Assembly: GCF_001261715.1 (NCBI RefSeq)
Contig: NZ_CVRU01000088.1
Span: 1-48,456, forward strand
Reading direction: 5' to 3'
Origin: Dysgonomonas sp. HGC4
GTDB taxonomy: Bacteria; Bacteroidota; Bacteroidia; Bacteroidales; Dysgonomonadaceae
Length of the DNA: 48,456 nucleotides
Shown: positions 33,886 to 42,458 of the stretch, one piece after another
Layout: every line of letters begins with the position of its first letter
Position numbering within the stretch: the first letter of the stretch is position 1
Notes under the pieces: model-generated
Told to the model about the DNA's origin: nothing
The model's database searches: none
What the model saw: only the letters and a program-made list of their open reading frames with translations
Program-made: the position numbers and the translations under genes

Positions 33886-34839
33886 TTATAAACTTTCTAA
33901 CATACGTTTAATAACGGTCTGTGCCGAAATCTCACGATTAGCTGCCTCTTGAACGACTATCGATTGTGGACTTTCGATAACATCATCCGTTACAATCATA
34001 TTGCGACGAACAGGCAAACAATGCATAAAATAAGCATTATTAGTCAAAGCCATTTTTTCGGTAGATACTGTCCATGCTCTGTCTTTACTTAATATCTGTC
34101 CATAGTTAGGATCTGTATAAGCTGCCCAGTTTTTAGCATAAACAAAATCGGCTCCTTCCAAAGCTTTATCCTGATTATACTCTACTTTTGCACCACGCAC
34201 AAATTTAGGATCTAGTTCGTATCCTTCGGGATGAGTAATTACAAAATCAACATCAGCCTCATTCATAAAATCAGCAAAAGAGTTGGGTACAGCCTGTGGC
34301 AATGCTTTTGGGTGAGGTGCCCAAGTCAATACAACTTTAGGACGTGCGGTCTTTTTATACTCTTCAATAGTTATCAAATCAGCAAAAGCTTGCAAAGGAT
34401 GCCCTGTAGCTGCTTCCATACTGAAAACGGGACGTCCCGAATATTTAATAAACTGATTTAGAATCTTTTCTTCATAATCGTCCTGCTTATTCTCGAATTG
34501 AGCAAAAGCACGTACTCCTATAATATCGCAATAACAACCCATCACAGGAATTGCTTCCAACAGATGTTCGGTTTTATCTCCGTCCATTATAACACCTCTT
34601 TCAGTCTCCAACTTCCATGCCCCTTGATTGATATCCAATACCATTGTATTCATTCCAAGATTCATTCCAGCCTTTTGTGTACTCAAACGTGTACGCAAGC
34701 TAGAGTTGAAAAACACCATCAAAAGGGTTTTATTTTCACCCAGATGTTTATATCCAAATCTGTTTTTTTTAACTTCTAATGCTTCCTGAATAGCAGCATT
34801 TAAATCCCCTAAATCTTTGACATTTGTGTACGTTTTCAT
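33886..34839 (-). CDS. argF': N-succinyl- or N-acetylornithine carbamoyltransferase (Bacteroidetes ArgF')
   Basis: It carbamoylates an N-acylated ornithine in arginine biosynthesis. The carbamoyl-phosphate motif is SSLRTR (res. 46-51), not the STRTR of ordinary ornithine carbamoyltransferases. The FMHCLPVRRN segment replaces the usual HCLP-x ending and matches the acyl-ornithine branch. The 317-residue length equals the Bacteroides fragilis succinylornithine enzyme as I recall it. At the published specificity position (Pro90 in B. fragilis SOTCase, Glu92 in Xanthomonas AOTCase) this protein has Thr90 (GDKTEHLLEAIP). The absence of Glu favours succinylornithine. It has its own -7 box. Confidence 0.9.
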   Translation of the reverse strand: MKTYTNVKDLGDLNAAIQEALEVKKNRFGYKHLGENKTLLMVFFNSSLRTRLSTQKAGMNLGMNTMVLDINQGAWKLETERGVIMDGDKTEHLLEAIPVMGCYCDIIGVRAFAQFENKQDDYEEKILNQFIKYSGRPVFSMEAATGHPLQAFADLITIEEYKKTARPKVVLTWAPHPKALPQAVPNSFADFMNEADVDFVITHPEGYELDPKFVRGAKVEYNQDKALEGADFVYAKNWAAYTDPNYGQILSKDRAWTVSTEKMALTNNAYFMHCLPVRRNMIVTDDVIESPQSIVVQEAANREISAQTVIKRMLESL

Positions 34840-34896
34840 AGAACAAAATGTATATATAATATATGTTATAAAATCACCCTAAAAACTTTCAAAAAT

Positions 34897-34904
34897 CAAA
34901 GGTA
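34897..34904 (-). promoter_or_regulatory. -7 promoter box of the carbamoyltransferase gene
   Basis: The minus strand reads TACCTTTG, a perfect match, 58 bases before the ATG at 34839. Confidence 0.6.
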
Positions 34905-35035
34905 ATAATAATTAAAAACACAAAACGGTTATTATCTATCAATTTTGCGGAAAACGGAAGAAATCTAACAAACTAACTACAAGAGAAAAAACATTAAAAT
35001 AGAATCTTTATTTTCTCAAAGCCGTCTTTTTCGAG

Positions 35036-35043
35036 TATTTTTG
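35036..35043 (+). promoter_or_regulatory. -7 promoter box of the SMR transporter gene
   Basis: TATTTTTG is a perfect match, 20 bases before the ATG at 35063. Confidence 0.55.
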
Positions 35044-35062
35044 TAGTCTAAAGTTAATCACA

Positions 35063-35395
35063 ATGAAGCATTACGTATTCTTATTAATGGCTATTGCATT
35101 TGAGATAGTAGCAACATCTTCGCTAAAAATGTCCGAGCAGTTTACCAAGCTCATCCCCAGCGTTGTCACCGTAGTATGTTATATTGCTGCATTTTATTTT
35201 CTGAGTTTAACCCTCAGAACTTTACCTGTAGGAATAGCATATGCACTTTGGTCGGCAATTGGCATTGTCTTTATAACCATAATAGGTATTTTCGCTTTTA
35301 AACAAGTACCCGACCTTCCGGCTATTATCGGATTGGTACTTATTGTAGCAGGAGTAGTTATTATAAATGTTTGGTCTAAAACATCAGCACATTAA
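35063..35395 (+). CDS. Small multidrug resistance (SMR) family transporter
   Basis: A four-helix proton-coupled exporter working as a dimer in the inner membrane. The essential Glu14 is present in AIAFEIVATSSLK, and LPVGIAYALWSAIGIVF is the family core. The 110-residue length equals EmrE/QacE/SugE-type proteins. SMR proteins may export cationic drugs or guanidinium. A TSSLKMSEQF segment after TM1 favours the EmrE/QacE-like branch over guanidinium exporters, but this is weak. It is monocistronic and converges on a tiny lipoprotein gene. Confidence 0.92.
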   Translation: MKHYVFLLMAIAFEIVATSSLKMSEQFTKLIPSVVTVVCYIAAFYFLSLTLRTLPVGIAYALWSAIGIVFITIIGIFAFKQVPDLPAIIGLVLIVAGVVIINVWSKTSAH

Positions 35396-35409
35396 AACAC
35401 TCAGAATTA

Positions 35410-35538
35410 TTATTTCTGAGCCAGATATTCGCTTGATGGTGTATGTATGCTTCCATAAGGACAACCACAAGCTTTAGAGGATGATTTGCAGCTTAGAAGT
35501 AAGCTTGAGATAAAAACAATTACCAGAATCTTTTTCAT
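35410..35538 (-). CDS. 42-residue lipoprotein with a CGCPYG motif
   Basis: The function is unknown. Translation gives a clear lipoprotein signal (MKKILVIVFISSLLLSC, Cys17) followed by only 25 residues: a Ser/Lys linker, ACGCPYGSIHTPSSEYLAQ and a final Lys. The start (35536-35538), lipobox and stop (35410-35412) are consistent with a real gene. It converges with the SMR gene, 14 bases apart. The CTCAGAA...TTCTGAG inverted repeat around its stop codon may end transcription. The paired cysteines could bind metal or form a disulfide. Confidence 0.65.
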   Translation of the reverse strand: MKKILVIVFISSLLLSCKSSSKACGCPYGSIHTPSSEYLAQK

Positions 35539-35553
35539 AAAGAAATAATTATT

Positions 35554-35566
35554 AGGTCTAAAACCT
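35554..35566. repeat. Near-perfect copy of the AGGTC-N3-GACCT palindrome
   Basis: AGGTC-TAA-AACCT has one mismatch. It lies between the tiny lipoprotein gene (-) and the methyltransferase gene (+), 15 bases upstream of the lipoprotein start. It shares the flank TTTTATT with the copy at 14495. Confidence 0.5.
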
Positions 35567-35693
35567 TTTTATTGTTTAGTTAGTCAATAATACGATTGCG
35601 ATCTATTTTCCAGATAAAATTAAGCAATAAACTCTATTATTCATTTATCGACCTCTACAAATGTAGAAATAATAATAAATACTTTTCAGCCAT

Positions 35694-36620
35694 ATGGATT
35701 TCTTAACATGCTACACAAACAAATCTCCCCTTTTGATGGAAGGCGCATTGGGAGAACGGCTAAAACGAGAATACAATTTATCCTTTGATGTTGACGTAGC
35801 AATGGCAAGCCTAGTTTACACCAGCGAAGGTCGTCAAGCCCTAGCGCATCTATGGAACCAATACATAGCTATTGCCGAAGAACATAACCTTCCTTTTATT
35901 GCTACCACCCCTACCCGACGAGCTAATAAAGAACGCATCACTCGGTCGAAATATACAGAAGATATTATTTCAGAAAATGTTTCCTTCTTAAAATCGATTA
36001 AAGCAAATAGCCAAACAACCGTGTTTATTGGGGGACTTATGGGATGCAAAAGAGATGCCTACCAAACTAAAGACGCTCTATCTATTGAAGAAGCTAAAGG
36101 ATTTCATTCATGGCAAGCAAATTTATTTAAAGAATCGGAAGTCGATTTTTTATTTGCAGCCATTATGCCTGCACTATCCGAAGCCATCGGAATGGCAAAT
36201 GCTTTAGAAGAAACACATTTACCATATATCATCAGCTTTATGATCCGAGAAGATGGATATCTATTAGATGGCACATCCATTCACAATGCAATTGAGGCAA
36301 TAGATAAGGCAACAAAACAAAAGCCTGTTTGCTACATGACTAACTGTGTACATCCAAGAATTTTATATTCGGCACTAGAAAAAGAATATAATCAAACTCC
36401 ACTAGTAAAAGAGCGCTTCGGAGGAATACAGGCAAACACATCCTCTCTTTCTCCCGCAGAATTAGATAATTCCGCTGACTTGAAATGCTCTGATAGTATT
36501 GAACTCACTAATGAAATTCTCAAATTGAATGATTTCATTAACCTCAATATTGTTGGAGGTTGTTGCGGTACAGATAATACACACATAGAACAAATTGCAA
36601 AAAGAATCTCAAATAAATAG
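35694..36620 (+). CDS. Homocysteine S-methyltransferase family protein
   Basis: A zinc-dependent methyltransferase domain moving a methyl group to homocysteine, probably from S-methylmethionine or a related donor. The zinc ligands are Cys218 (MTNCVHP) and Cys290-Cys291 (GGCCGTD), as in MmuM and BHMT. The start LLMEGALGERLKREY aligns with the family's DGGMGTEL motif, though Gly-Ala-Leu-Gly is slightly unusual. The 308-residue length matches the stand-alone enzyme without a cobalamin domain. No permease or SAM cycle gene is adjacent, so the donor is not known. Confidence 0.88.
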   Translation: MDFLTCYTNKSPLLMEGALGERLKREYNLSFDVDVAMASLVYTSEGRQALAHLWNQYIAIAEEHNLPFIATTPTRRANKERITRSKYTEDIISENVSFLKSIKANSQTTVFIGGLMGCKRDAYQTKDALSIEEAKGFHSWQANLFKESEVDFLFAAIMPALSEAIGMANALEETHLPYIISFMIREDGYLLDGTSIHNAIEAIDKATKQKPVCYMTNCVHPRILYSALEKEYNQTPLVKERFGGIQANTSSLSPAELDNSADLKCSDSIELTNEILKLNDFINLNIVGGCCGTDNTHIEQIAKRISNK

Positions 36621-36648
36621 ATGATTTCCCAGAAAAAAATCAACAAAT

Positions 36649-36661
36649 AGGTCGGCGACCT
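36649..36661. repeat. Palindrome AGGTC-GGC-GACCT at the ABC-F promoter
   Basis: A perfect copy of the recurring motif. It ends 9 bases before the -7 box at 36671-36678, which places it where the -33 element should be. Confidence 0.65.
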
Positions 36662-36670
36662 TAAAATTTG

Positions 36671-36678
36671 TACTTTTG
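36671..36678 (+). promoter_or_regulatory. -7 promoter box of the ABC-F gene
   Basis: TACTTTTG is a perfect TAnnTTTG, only 20 bases before the GTG start. The -33 position is occupied by the palindrome at 36649-36661. Confidence 0.6.
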
Positions 36679-36697
36679 CAAATAAAATTTAGAAAAA

Positions 36698-38668
36698 GTG
36701 ATTTCAATAGAAGGACTAACAGTAGAATTTGGAGGTCGTCCTCTTTTCGATAATATATCGTTTGTCGTAAACAAAAAAGACAGAATAGCACTTGTCGGCA
36801 AAAATGGAGCCGGCAAATCGACTATGCTTAAAATATTTGCAGGATTACAACAACCTACACAAGGAAATGTTTCTTATCCCAAAGAACTTACTATCGGTTA
36901 TTTGCCACAACATATGCAACTAAATGATGGAAACACAGTTCTTGAAGAAGCATCTTTGGCTTTCGACCATATCCAACAATTAGAGGTTGAACTAGAACAA
37001 GTCAATGAACAACTTGCCACACGTACCGATTATGAATCTAAAGAATACCATAATCTGATAGATAGATCTTCGTATCTTAATGAGCAATTCTTAATGTCGG
37101 GAGGTGGAAACTTTCTTGCAGAAGTAGAAAAGACTCTAATCGGATTAGGTTTTAAACGTACAGATTTCGAACGCCCAACCAACGAATTTAGCGGAGGCTG
37201 GCGTATGCGTATCGAATTGACTAAGCTATTGCTTCGCCGTCCCGATGTATTGTTACTCGATGAGCCTACCAATCACCTTGATATAGAATCTATACAGTGG
37301 TTGGAGAATTTTCTATCAACACATGCCAATGCGGTTATCTTAGTTTCTCACGACAGGGCTTTTTTGGATGCAGTGACTACACGTACCATCGAAATTTCGT
37401 TAGGGAAAATTCACGATTATAAAGTTCACTACACTAAATATGTAGAGTTAAGAAAAGAACGCCGCGAACAACAAATCAGAGCCTACGAAAATCAACAAAA
37501 ACAAATACAAGAAACAGAAGACTTTATAGAAAGATTCCGATATAAAGCAACCAAAGCTGTACAGGTACAATCTAGAATCAAGCAATTAGATAAAATAGAT
37601 CGCTTGGAAGTAGATGAAGAAGATAATTCGAGTCTTCGCTTAAAATTTCCTCCCGCACCCCGATCGGGTTCGTATCCTGTTATTGCCGACGGCTTAGAAA
37701 AAAGCTATGGTGATCATCTGATATTTAAAGATGCCACTTTCACAATCAACAGAGGCGATAAAGTAGCCTTTGTTGGTAAGAACGGAGAAGGTAAATCGAC
37801 CTTGGTAAAGTGTATCATGGGTGAGACCGATTTCAAAGGGAAATTAGAATTAGGACATAATGTAAAAATAGGATATTTCGCACAAAATCAGGCTTCATTA
37901 CTTGACGAAAGTCGTACAGTATTCGAGACTATTGATTATGTAGCAACAGGCGACATACGTACCAAAATTCGAGATATACTTGGAGCTTTCATGTTTGGAG
38001 GAGAAGCATCTGACAAAAAAGTAAAAGTACTTTCAGGAGGAGAACGAAGCCGCTTGGCAATGATCCGTCTATTGTTAGAGCCTGTGAATCTTCTGATTCT
38101 CGATGAGCCAACCAATCACTTAGACATGCGCTCTAAAGATGTCCTGAAAGATGCTATCAAGGAATTTGACGGTACAGTTATAGTTGTATCGCATGACCGT
38201 GAATTTTTAGATGGGCTTGTAGACAAAGTATACGAGTTTGGAAATCAGCAAGTAAAAGAACATTTGTACGGTATTTACGAATTTCTTCAAAAGAAAAAAA
38301 TGGATACTCTACAAGAACTCGAAGCTGTTTCGGCTGCAAAGGTTGAAGCATCTGCTGCCAAAACTGTTGAGGCAACCACGGCAACGACAACTCCTACCCC
38401 ATCAGAAAATAAGCTTTCTTATGAAGAACGCAAGGAGTTGAATCGACTTATCAAGCGTCTTGAAAGACAAATATCGGACATCGAGCAAAAAATAGAACGA
38501 ATGGAACTAGAGAAAGCTTCTTTAGAAGAAACTCTTGCCACTCCCGAGGGATCAAGCGATCCTGCACTATTTGAGAAACATGGTAAGATGACGAAAGACA
38601 TAGAAAATGAGATGAGTACATGGGAACTTGTCACCATAGAGCTAGAGGAAATGAAAACCAAAGCATAA
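36698..38668 (+). CDS. ABC-F family ATPase (ribosome-associated), GTG start
   Basis: A soluble protein with two ABC ATPase domains and no membrane part, the ABC-F type that acts on the ribosome. Walker A1 is GKNGAGKST (res. 34-42) with signature FSGGWRMR. Walker A2 is GKNGEGKST with signature LSGGERSR. Both DEPTNHLD Walker B motifs are intact. A helical linker separates them, and a coiled C-terminal tail (about residues 560-656) resembles Uup/YheS-type proteins. The start is GTG: it yields the conserved MISIEGLTVEFGG, and the first ATG is inside the Walker A helix. I cannot tell a housekeeping from a resistance role. Confidence 0.92.
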   Translation: MISIEGLTVEFGGRPLFDNISFVVNKKDRIALVGKNGAGKSTMLKIFAGLQQPTQGNVSYPKELTIGYLPQHMQLNDGNTVLEEASLAFDHIQQLEVELEQVNEQLATRTDYESKEYHNLIDRSSYLNEQFLMSGGGNFLAEVEKTLIGLGFKRTDFERPTNEFSGGWRMRIELTKLLLRRPDVLLLDEPTNHLDIESIQWLENFLSTHANAVILVSHDRAFLDAVTTRTIEISLGKIHDYKVHYTKYVELRKERREQQIRAYENQQKQIQETEDFIERFRYKATKAVQVQSRIKQLDKIDRLEVDEEDNSSLRLKFPPAPRSGSYPVIADGLEKSYGDHLIFKDATFTINRGDKVAFVGKNGEGKSTLVKCIMGETDFKGKLELGHNVKIGYFAQNQASLLDESRTVFETIDYVATGDIRTKIRDILGAFMFGGEASDKKVKVLSGGERSRLAMIRLLLEPVNLLILDEPTNHLDMRSKDVLKDAIKEFDGTVIVVSHDREFLDGLVDKVYEFGNQQVKEHLYGIYEFLQKKKMDTLQELEAVSAAKVEASAAKTVEATTATTTPTPSENKLSYEERKELNRLIKRLERQISDIEQKIERMELEKASLEETLATPEGSSDPALFEKHGKMTKDIENEMSTWELVTIELEEMKTKA

Positions 38669-38670
38669 TT

Positions 38671-38700
38671 AAAAAGAGAGATCACTTGATCTCTCTTTTT
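38671..38700 (+). terminator. Terminator of the ABC-F gene
   Basis: AAAAAGAGAGATCA (38671-38684) and TGATCTCTCTTTTT (38687-38700) form a perfect inverted repeat ending in a T run, 2 bases after the stop codon. Confidence 0.9.
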
Positions 38701-38868
38701 ATTAATACCTCACTAGATATTCTATTCTTTATATACATTAACAGTTATCATTACTATTATGGCAGACTAAAGATTTAACTTTAGCGCCAATATTAAAGTA
38801 AGGAAGCCCATACTTTAATATAAATCTAAAATTTCAAAAGATTTAAAGCATTAAACTAACAAAGACGA

Positions 38869-41610
38869 ATGAAAAAAGGTGTAAAAAAAGGACTCATAAT
38901 AGGAGGTGGAGTTTTTGTAGTCCTCTTAGCTATAATTATTTCAATCCCATTTTTATTTAAAGATAAGATTAAAGATGCAGTTATTGATGCTGCAAACAGT
39001 AGTCTTAATGCAGAACTTCATGTAAAAGATTTTGGAGTAAGTATTTTCTCAAATTTCCCCAATATTACACTGTCTCTCGAAGATATGTCTCTCAGCGGAG
39101 TTGGCGATTTTAAAGGTGACACTTTATTGAAAGCGAAATCGGCAGATGTTACTTTAAATATCATGCAGGTATTGAAAGGTAATTATGAAGTTTCGAAAAT
39201 TAATATGAATGGTGCTACCGTTTTTGCCAAAGTTCTTACTGATGGACGTGCCAACTGGGATATTGTAAAAGTAGATCCTACAGAAATTGCTCCTACGCCT
39301 ACAAATGAAGAAACCGTTAAAGATGCTTCATCCTTTAAACTGAAATTACAAAAGATATCGCTCGATAATTGCCAAGTGACTTACGAAGATCAGCAATCTA
39401 ACATGAAAGTTATACTGACCAATTGGAGTGGCGAAGTTTCTGGTGATTTTAGTGCAGATAATACTACACTGAAAACGAAATCGAATATCGGAGAAGTGTC
39501 TTTTATAATGGATGGTATTCCATATCTATCTAAAATCAAAGGAATAGCCAATGCAACTATTGATGCTGACATGGATAAGATTAAGTTTACATTCGTTGAA
39601 AGCGATATACAGCTAAATGAAGTAAAAGCTTCAATCGATGGATCAGTAGCTATGGTAGGCGAAGATAGTAAAGATTTTGACCTTAAACTGAAAGCTCCCG
39701 ATACACAATTCAAGGATATATTGTCTATCCTTCCTGCAATGTACACCGAAGATTTCAAGGATATTAAAACATCAGGTACTGCTTCTCTTGATGGATTTGT
39801 AAAAGGGTTGATGCAGGGGGAACAATACCCAGCCTTCGACTTCAAGCTTTTGATTAACAATGCAATGTTTCAATACCCATCGTTACCTAAGTCTGTTGAT
39901 AATATCAATGTAGATATGGGTATCAGCAATAAGGGGGGCTCGTTTGATAATACAATTATCGATATCAGTAAATTTAATTTTACAATGGCAGGTAATCCAT
40001 TCTCTGCAAGCTTGAATATTCAGACACCGATGAGCGATGCCAGTCTAAAAGCTCAATTGAAAGGTATCATAGACCTAGCAATGATTAAAGATGTTTATCC
40101 CCTAGATAAAGGTACTGAGCTAAACGGGAAATTGACAGCTGATCTTAATATTGCAACACGTATGTCGGCAATAGAAAAAGAGCAATATCAAAATGTGAAT
40201 GCCAGTGGATCATTAAAACTGAACAATATGATCTATAAGTCTGGCGATATGCAAGATGTAGTTATAAACAATGCAGAATTAGGATTCACACCACAATATG
40301 TAAATTTATCGTCATTAGATGTTAAGATTGGGAAGAACGATATTTCGGCAACAGGTCGTCTTGAAAATTTTATTGCTTATGCCTTGAAGAATCAAACCTT
40401 AAAAGGTCAACTTAATTTGAAATCAAATTATTTCAATCTAAATGACTTTATGGGTGATAGTTCAACTGCTTCTATAACAGAAAGTACGCCTTCTGCGCCT
40501 GCTAGTGGTTCGGAAACAACACCATCAGCAACAAGTCAATCATCTGATAACTTTGTAGTGCCTACGAATCTAAATTTTGCACTTAATGCAGATATGAAAC
40601 AAGTAGTTTATGAGAGGGTAAATATTACCAATCTCAAAGGATCTATTGCAGTAAAGGATGGTACTATAACCATGCAAGATGTTACAGCAAATGCTTTAGG
40701 TGGAACAGCTAAAATTACAGGATCATACAGCACGGCTGCAGATCCAAAGAATCCAAAAGTATCTCTTAATGCCAATATAACTAAAGCTTCCTTTGCCGAA
40801 ACATTTAAATCGGTAGAAGCTATTCAGAAATTTGCACCCGTATTCGATAAGGTATTGGGGAATTATTCGATGAACATGAATATGAACGCATCAATGGGAG
40901 ATAACTTACTCCAAATGTTGAGCGGACTTACTGCAAGCGGTGTTTTACAAGCGAATGACGTTCAAGTAGAAGGTGTCGAAGCTTTAGACAAACTATCATC
41001 TAGCTTAAAAACAGATGCTCTCAAGTCGTTCTCGGCGAAAGATATAAGTATTCCTTTTACGGTAAATGAAGGTAAAATAAACACTAAGCCATTCACCGTG
41101 GGAATAGGTGATGGAGGAAAACTCAATCTTGAAGGAACAACCGGCTTAGACCAATCGATCAACTATAAAGGTTCTATAACCTTACCTAAATCAATGGCTA
41201 ATGCATATATTAGCAATATCCCTATCACTATAGGAGGAACATTCTCAGACCCCAAAATTGGTGTAGATACTAAAAGCCTAATTGGTAATTTACTTTCGGG
41301 TGATACAGTAGATAAATTATTAGGAGGAAATACCGCTAATAAAAAAGAAGAGGCTACAGCAAAAGTAGGAGAAGAGAAAACCAAACAAATTCAAAGACTT
41401 CGTGATGAAGCAAAAAGCTCTGCTGATAAGTTGGTAGAAGAATCTCAAAAAAGAGGACAACAACTTGTTACTGCTGCTGAACCTAAAGGAGCCCTAGCGA
41501 AACTAGCTGCACAAAAAGCCTCAGACAAATTAGTATCTGAAGCAAAAAAGAATGCACAAAAAATAACAGAAGAAGCCGAAGAACAAATAAAAAAACTGGA
41601 ATCTCAATAA
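38869..41610 (+). CDS. AsmA family protein with a C-terminal coiled coil
   Basis: A large inner-membrane-anchored envelope protein of the AsmA/TamB-like class, some members of which help move phospholipids or keep outer membrane composition. One N-terminal transmembrane helix (about 9-30) is followed by the AsmA signature region (DAANSSLNAELHVKDFGVSI) and long repeats of beta strands. A Ser/Thr/Pro/Glu-rich stretch lies near 540-565. The AsmA C-terminal domain with FTVGIGDGGKLNLEGTTGLD follows. The last roughly 90 residues form a Lys/Glu/Ala-rich helix. The precise role is not known. Confidence 0.85.
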   Translation: MKKGVKKGLIIGGGVFVVLLAIIISIPFLFKDKIKDAVIDAANSSLNAELHVKDFGVSIFSNFPNITLSLEDMSLSGVGDFKGDTLLKAKSADVTLNIMQVLKGNYEVSKINMNGATVFAKVLTDGRANWDIVKVDPTEIAPTPTNEETVKDASSFKLKLQKISLDNCQVTYEDQQSNMKVILTNWSGEVSGDFSADNTTLKTKSNIGEVSFIMDGIPYLSKIKGIANATIDADMDKIKFTFVESDIQLNEVKASIDGSVAMVGEDSKDFDLKLKAPDTQFKDILSILPAMYTEDFKDIKTSGTASLDGFVKGLMQGEQYPAFDFKLLINNAMFQYPSLPKSVDNINVDMGISNKGGSFDNTIIDISKFNFTMAGNPFSASLNIQTPMSDASLKAQLKGIIDLAMIKDVYPLDKGTELNGKLTADLNIATRMSAIEKEQYQNVNASGSLKLNNMIYKSGDMQDVVINNAELGFTPQYVNLSSLDVKIGKNDISATGRLENFIAYALKNQTLKGQLNLKSNYFNLNDFMGDSSTASITESTPSAPASGSETTPSATSQSSDNFVVPTNLNFALNADMKQVVYERVNITNLKGSIAVKDGTITMQDVTANALGGTAKITGSYSTAADPKNPKVSLNANITKASFAETFKSVEAIQKFAPVFDKVLGNYSMNMNMNASMGDNLLQMLSGLTASGVLQANDVQVEGVEALDKLSSSLKTDALKSFSAKDISIPFTVNEGKINTKPFTVGIGDGGKLNLEGTTGLDQSINYKGSITLPKSMANAYISNIPITIGGTFSDPKIGVDTKSLIGNLLSGDTVDKLLGGNTANKKEEATAKVGEEKTKQIQRLRDEAKSSADKLVEESQKRGQQLVTAAEPKGALAKLAAQKASDKLVSEAKKNAQKITEEAEEQIKKLESQ

Positions 41611-41627
41611 GGTCTATCACCTTATTG
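41605..41627 (+). terminator. Hairpin after the AsmA-like gene
   Basis: CAATAAGGT (41605-41613) and ACCTTATTG (41619-41627) pair perfectly around CTATC. The left arm contains the stop codon. There is no T run, so it may act as a Rho-dependent or weak terminator. It contains AGGTC-TAT-CACCT, one mismatch from the recurring palindrome. Confidence 0.55.
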
Positions 41628-41705
41628 ATACTTTGTAGTGTATATCTTGGTTATTACTCTAAAATACAGAAACATACAATTAAATAATATAAATTAAAAC
41701 AACAT

Positions 41706-42374
41706 ATGAAAAAGATCTTTTTATTATTAGTAAGTGTTGCCTTATTATCATCATGTAATAACGCAGCAAAAGAACAAAATACTGACAAGCAAACCAATGA
41801 CAGTACAACAGTAGCTACATCTACTGTAGATGTATCGGGAAAAAGTTTTGACGAATTATTCAAGTCCATTGACGCTAAAGATATTGATCAGAATATATTC
41901 AAATTATTGGAAGTAAACTATTCGGTGATCACCGCTGGAACAGATAGTCTGTATAACTCTATGACCGCAAGTTGGGGCGGATGGGGCAGATTATACGAAA
42001 AGCAAGTTGCGTGGTGTACACTAAATGCTAGTCGCTATACATTGGAGCTCATAAAAGAAAAAGGAACTTATACATTCTCATTCTTTGATGAAGCATATAA
42101 TAAACAGGTACTTTTCCTTGGAAGCAAAACAGGTAGAGATTCTGACAAAATGAAAGAACTTAAGCTCACCAAAGTAGATACTCCCTCAGGAAACATTACC
42201 TATAAAGAAGCTTTTCTTGTAATAGAATGTAAAGTACTACAACAAACAACTATTAATCCTGCTGATGTTGTAGAGCCTGAAGATAAAGAGTTTTTGAATA
42301 AAGCTTACAAAACGGCTAAGAACTATCATCAATTACTAATTGGTGACATAACTAATGTTTGGTTAAGAAAATAA
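41706..42374 (+). CDS. Lipoprotein with a flavin-reductase-like domain
   Basis: Function unknown. A lipoprotein signal (lipobox LLSSC, Cys near residue 17) and an Asn/Thr/Lys linker precede a domain from about residue 45. YSVITAGTDSLYNSMTASWG, then WCTLNASRYTLELI and FSFFDEAYNKQVLFLGSKTG (and a following RD), follow the order of flavin-reductase/flavoredoxin split-barrel proteins. There the Asn-Ser-Met-Thr-x-Ser-Trp segment and the Arg-Tyr-Thr segment bind FMN. The domain is about 170 residues. Such proteins are usually cytoplasmic, so the lipid-anchored form would be an envelope redox protein if it still binds FMN. Confidence 0.75.
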   Translation: MKKIFLLLVSVALLSSCNNAAKEQNTDKQTNDSTTVATSTVDVSGKSFDELFKSIDAKDIDQNIFKLLEVNYSVITAGTDSLYNSMTASWGGWGRLYEKQVAWCTLNASRYTLELIKEKGTYTFSFFDEAYNKQVLFLGSKTGRDSDKMKELKLTKVDTPSGNITYKEAFLVIECKVLQQTTINPADVVEPEDKEFLNKAYKTAKNYHQLLIGDITNVWLRK

Positions 42375-42458
42375 TCTGTTTGTTAAACAGTTGTTTCTGA
42401 CACAATCGGAAGCCATTAGATAACAATTGATTAATCTAGTTATTTTAAAATAAATGCG

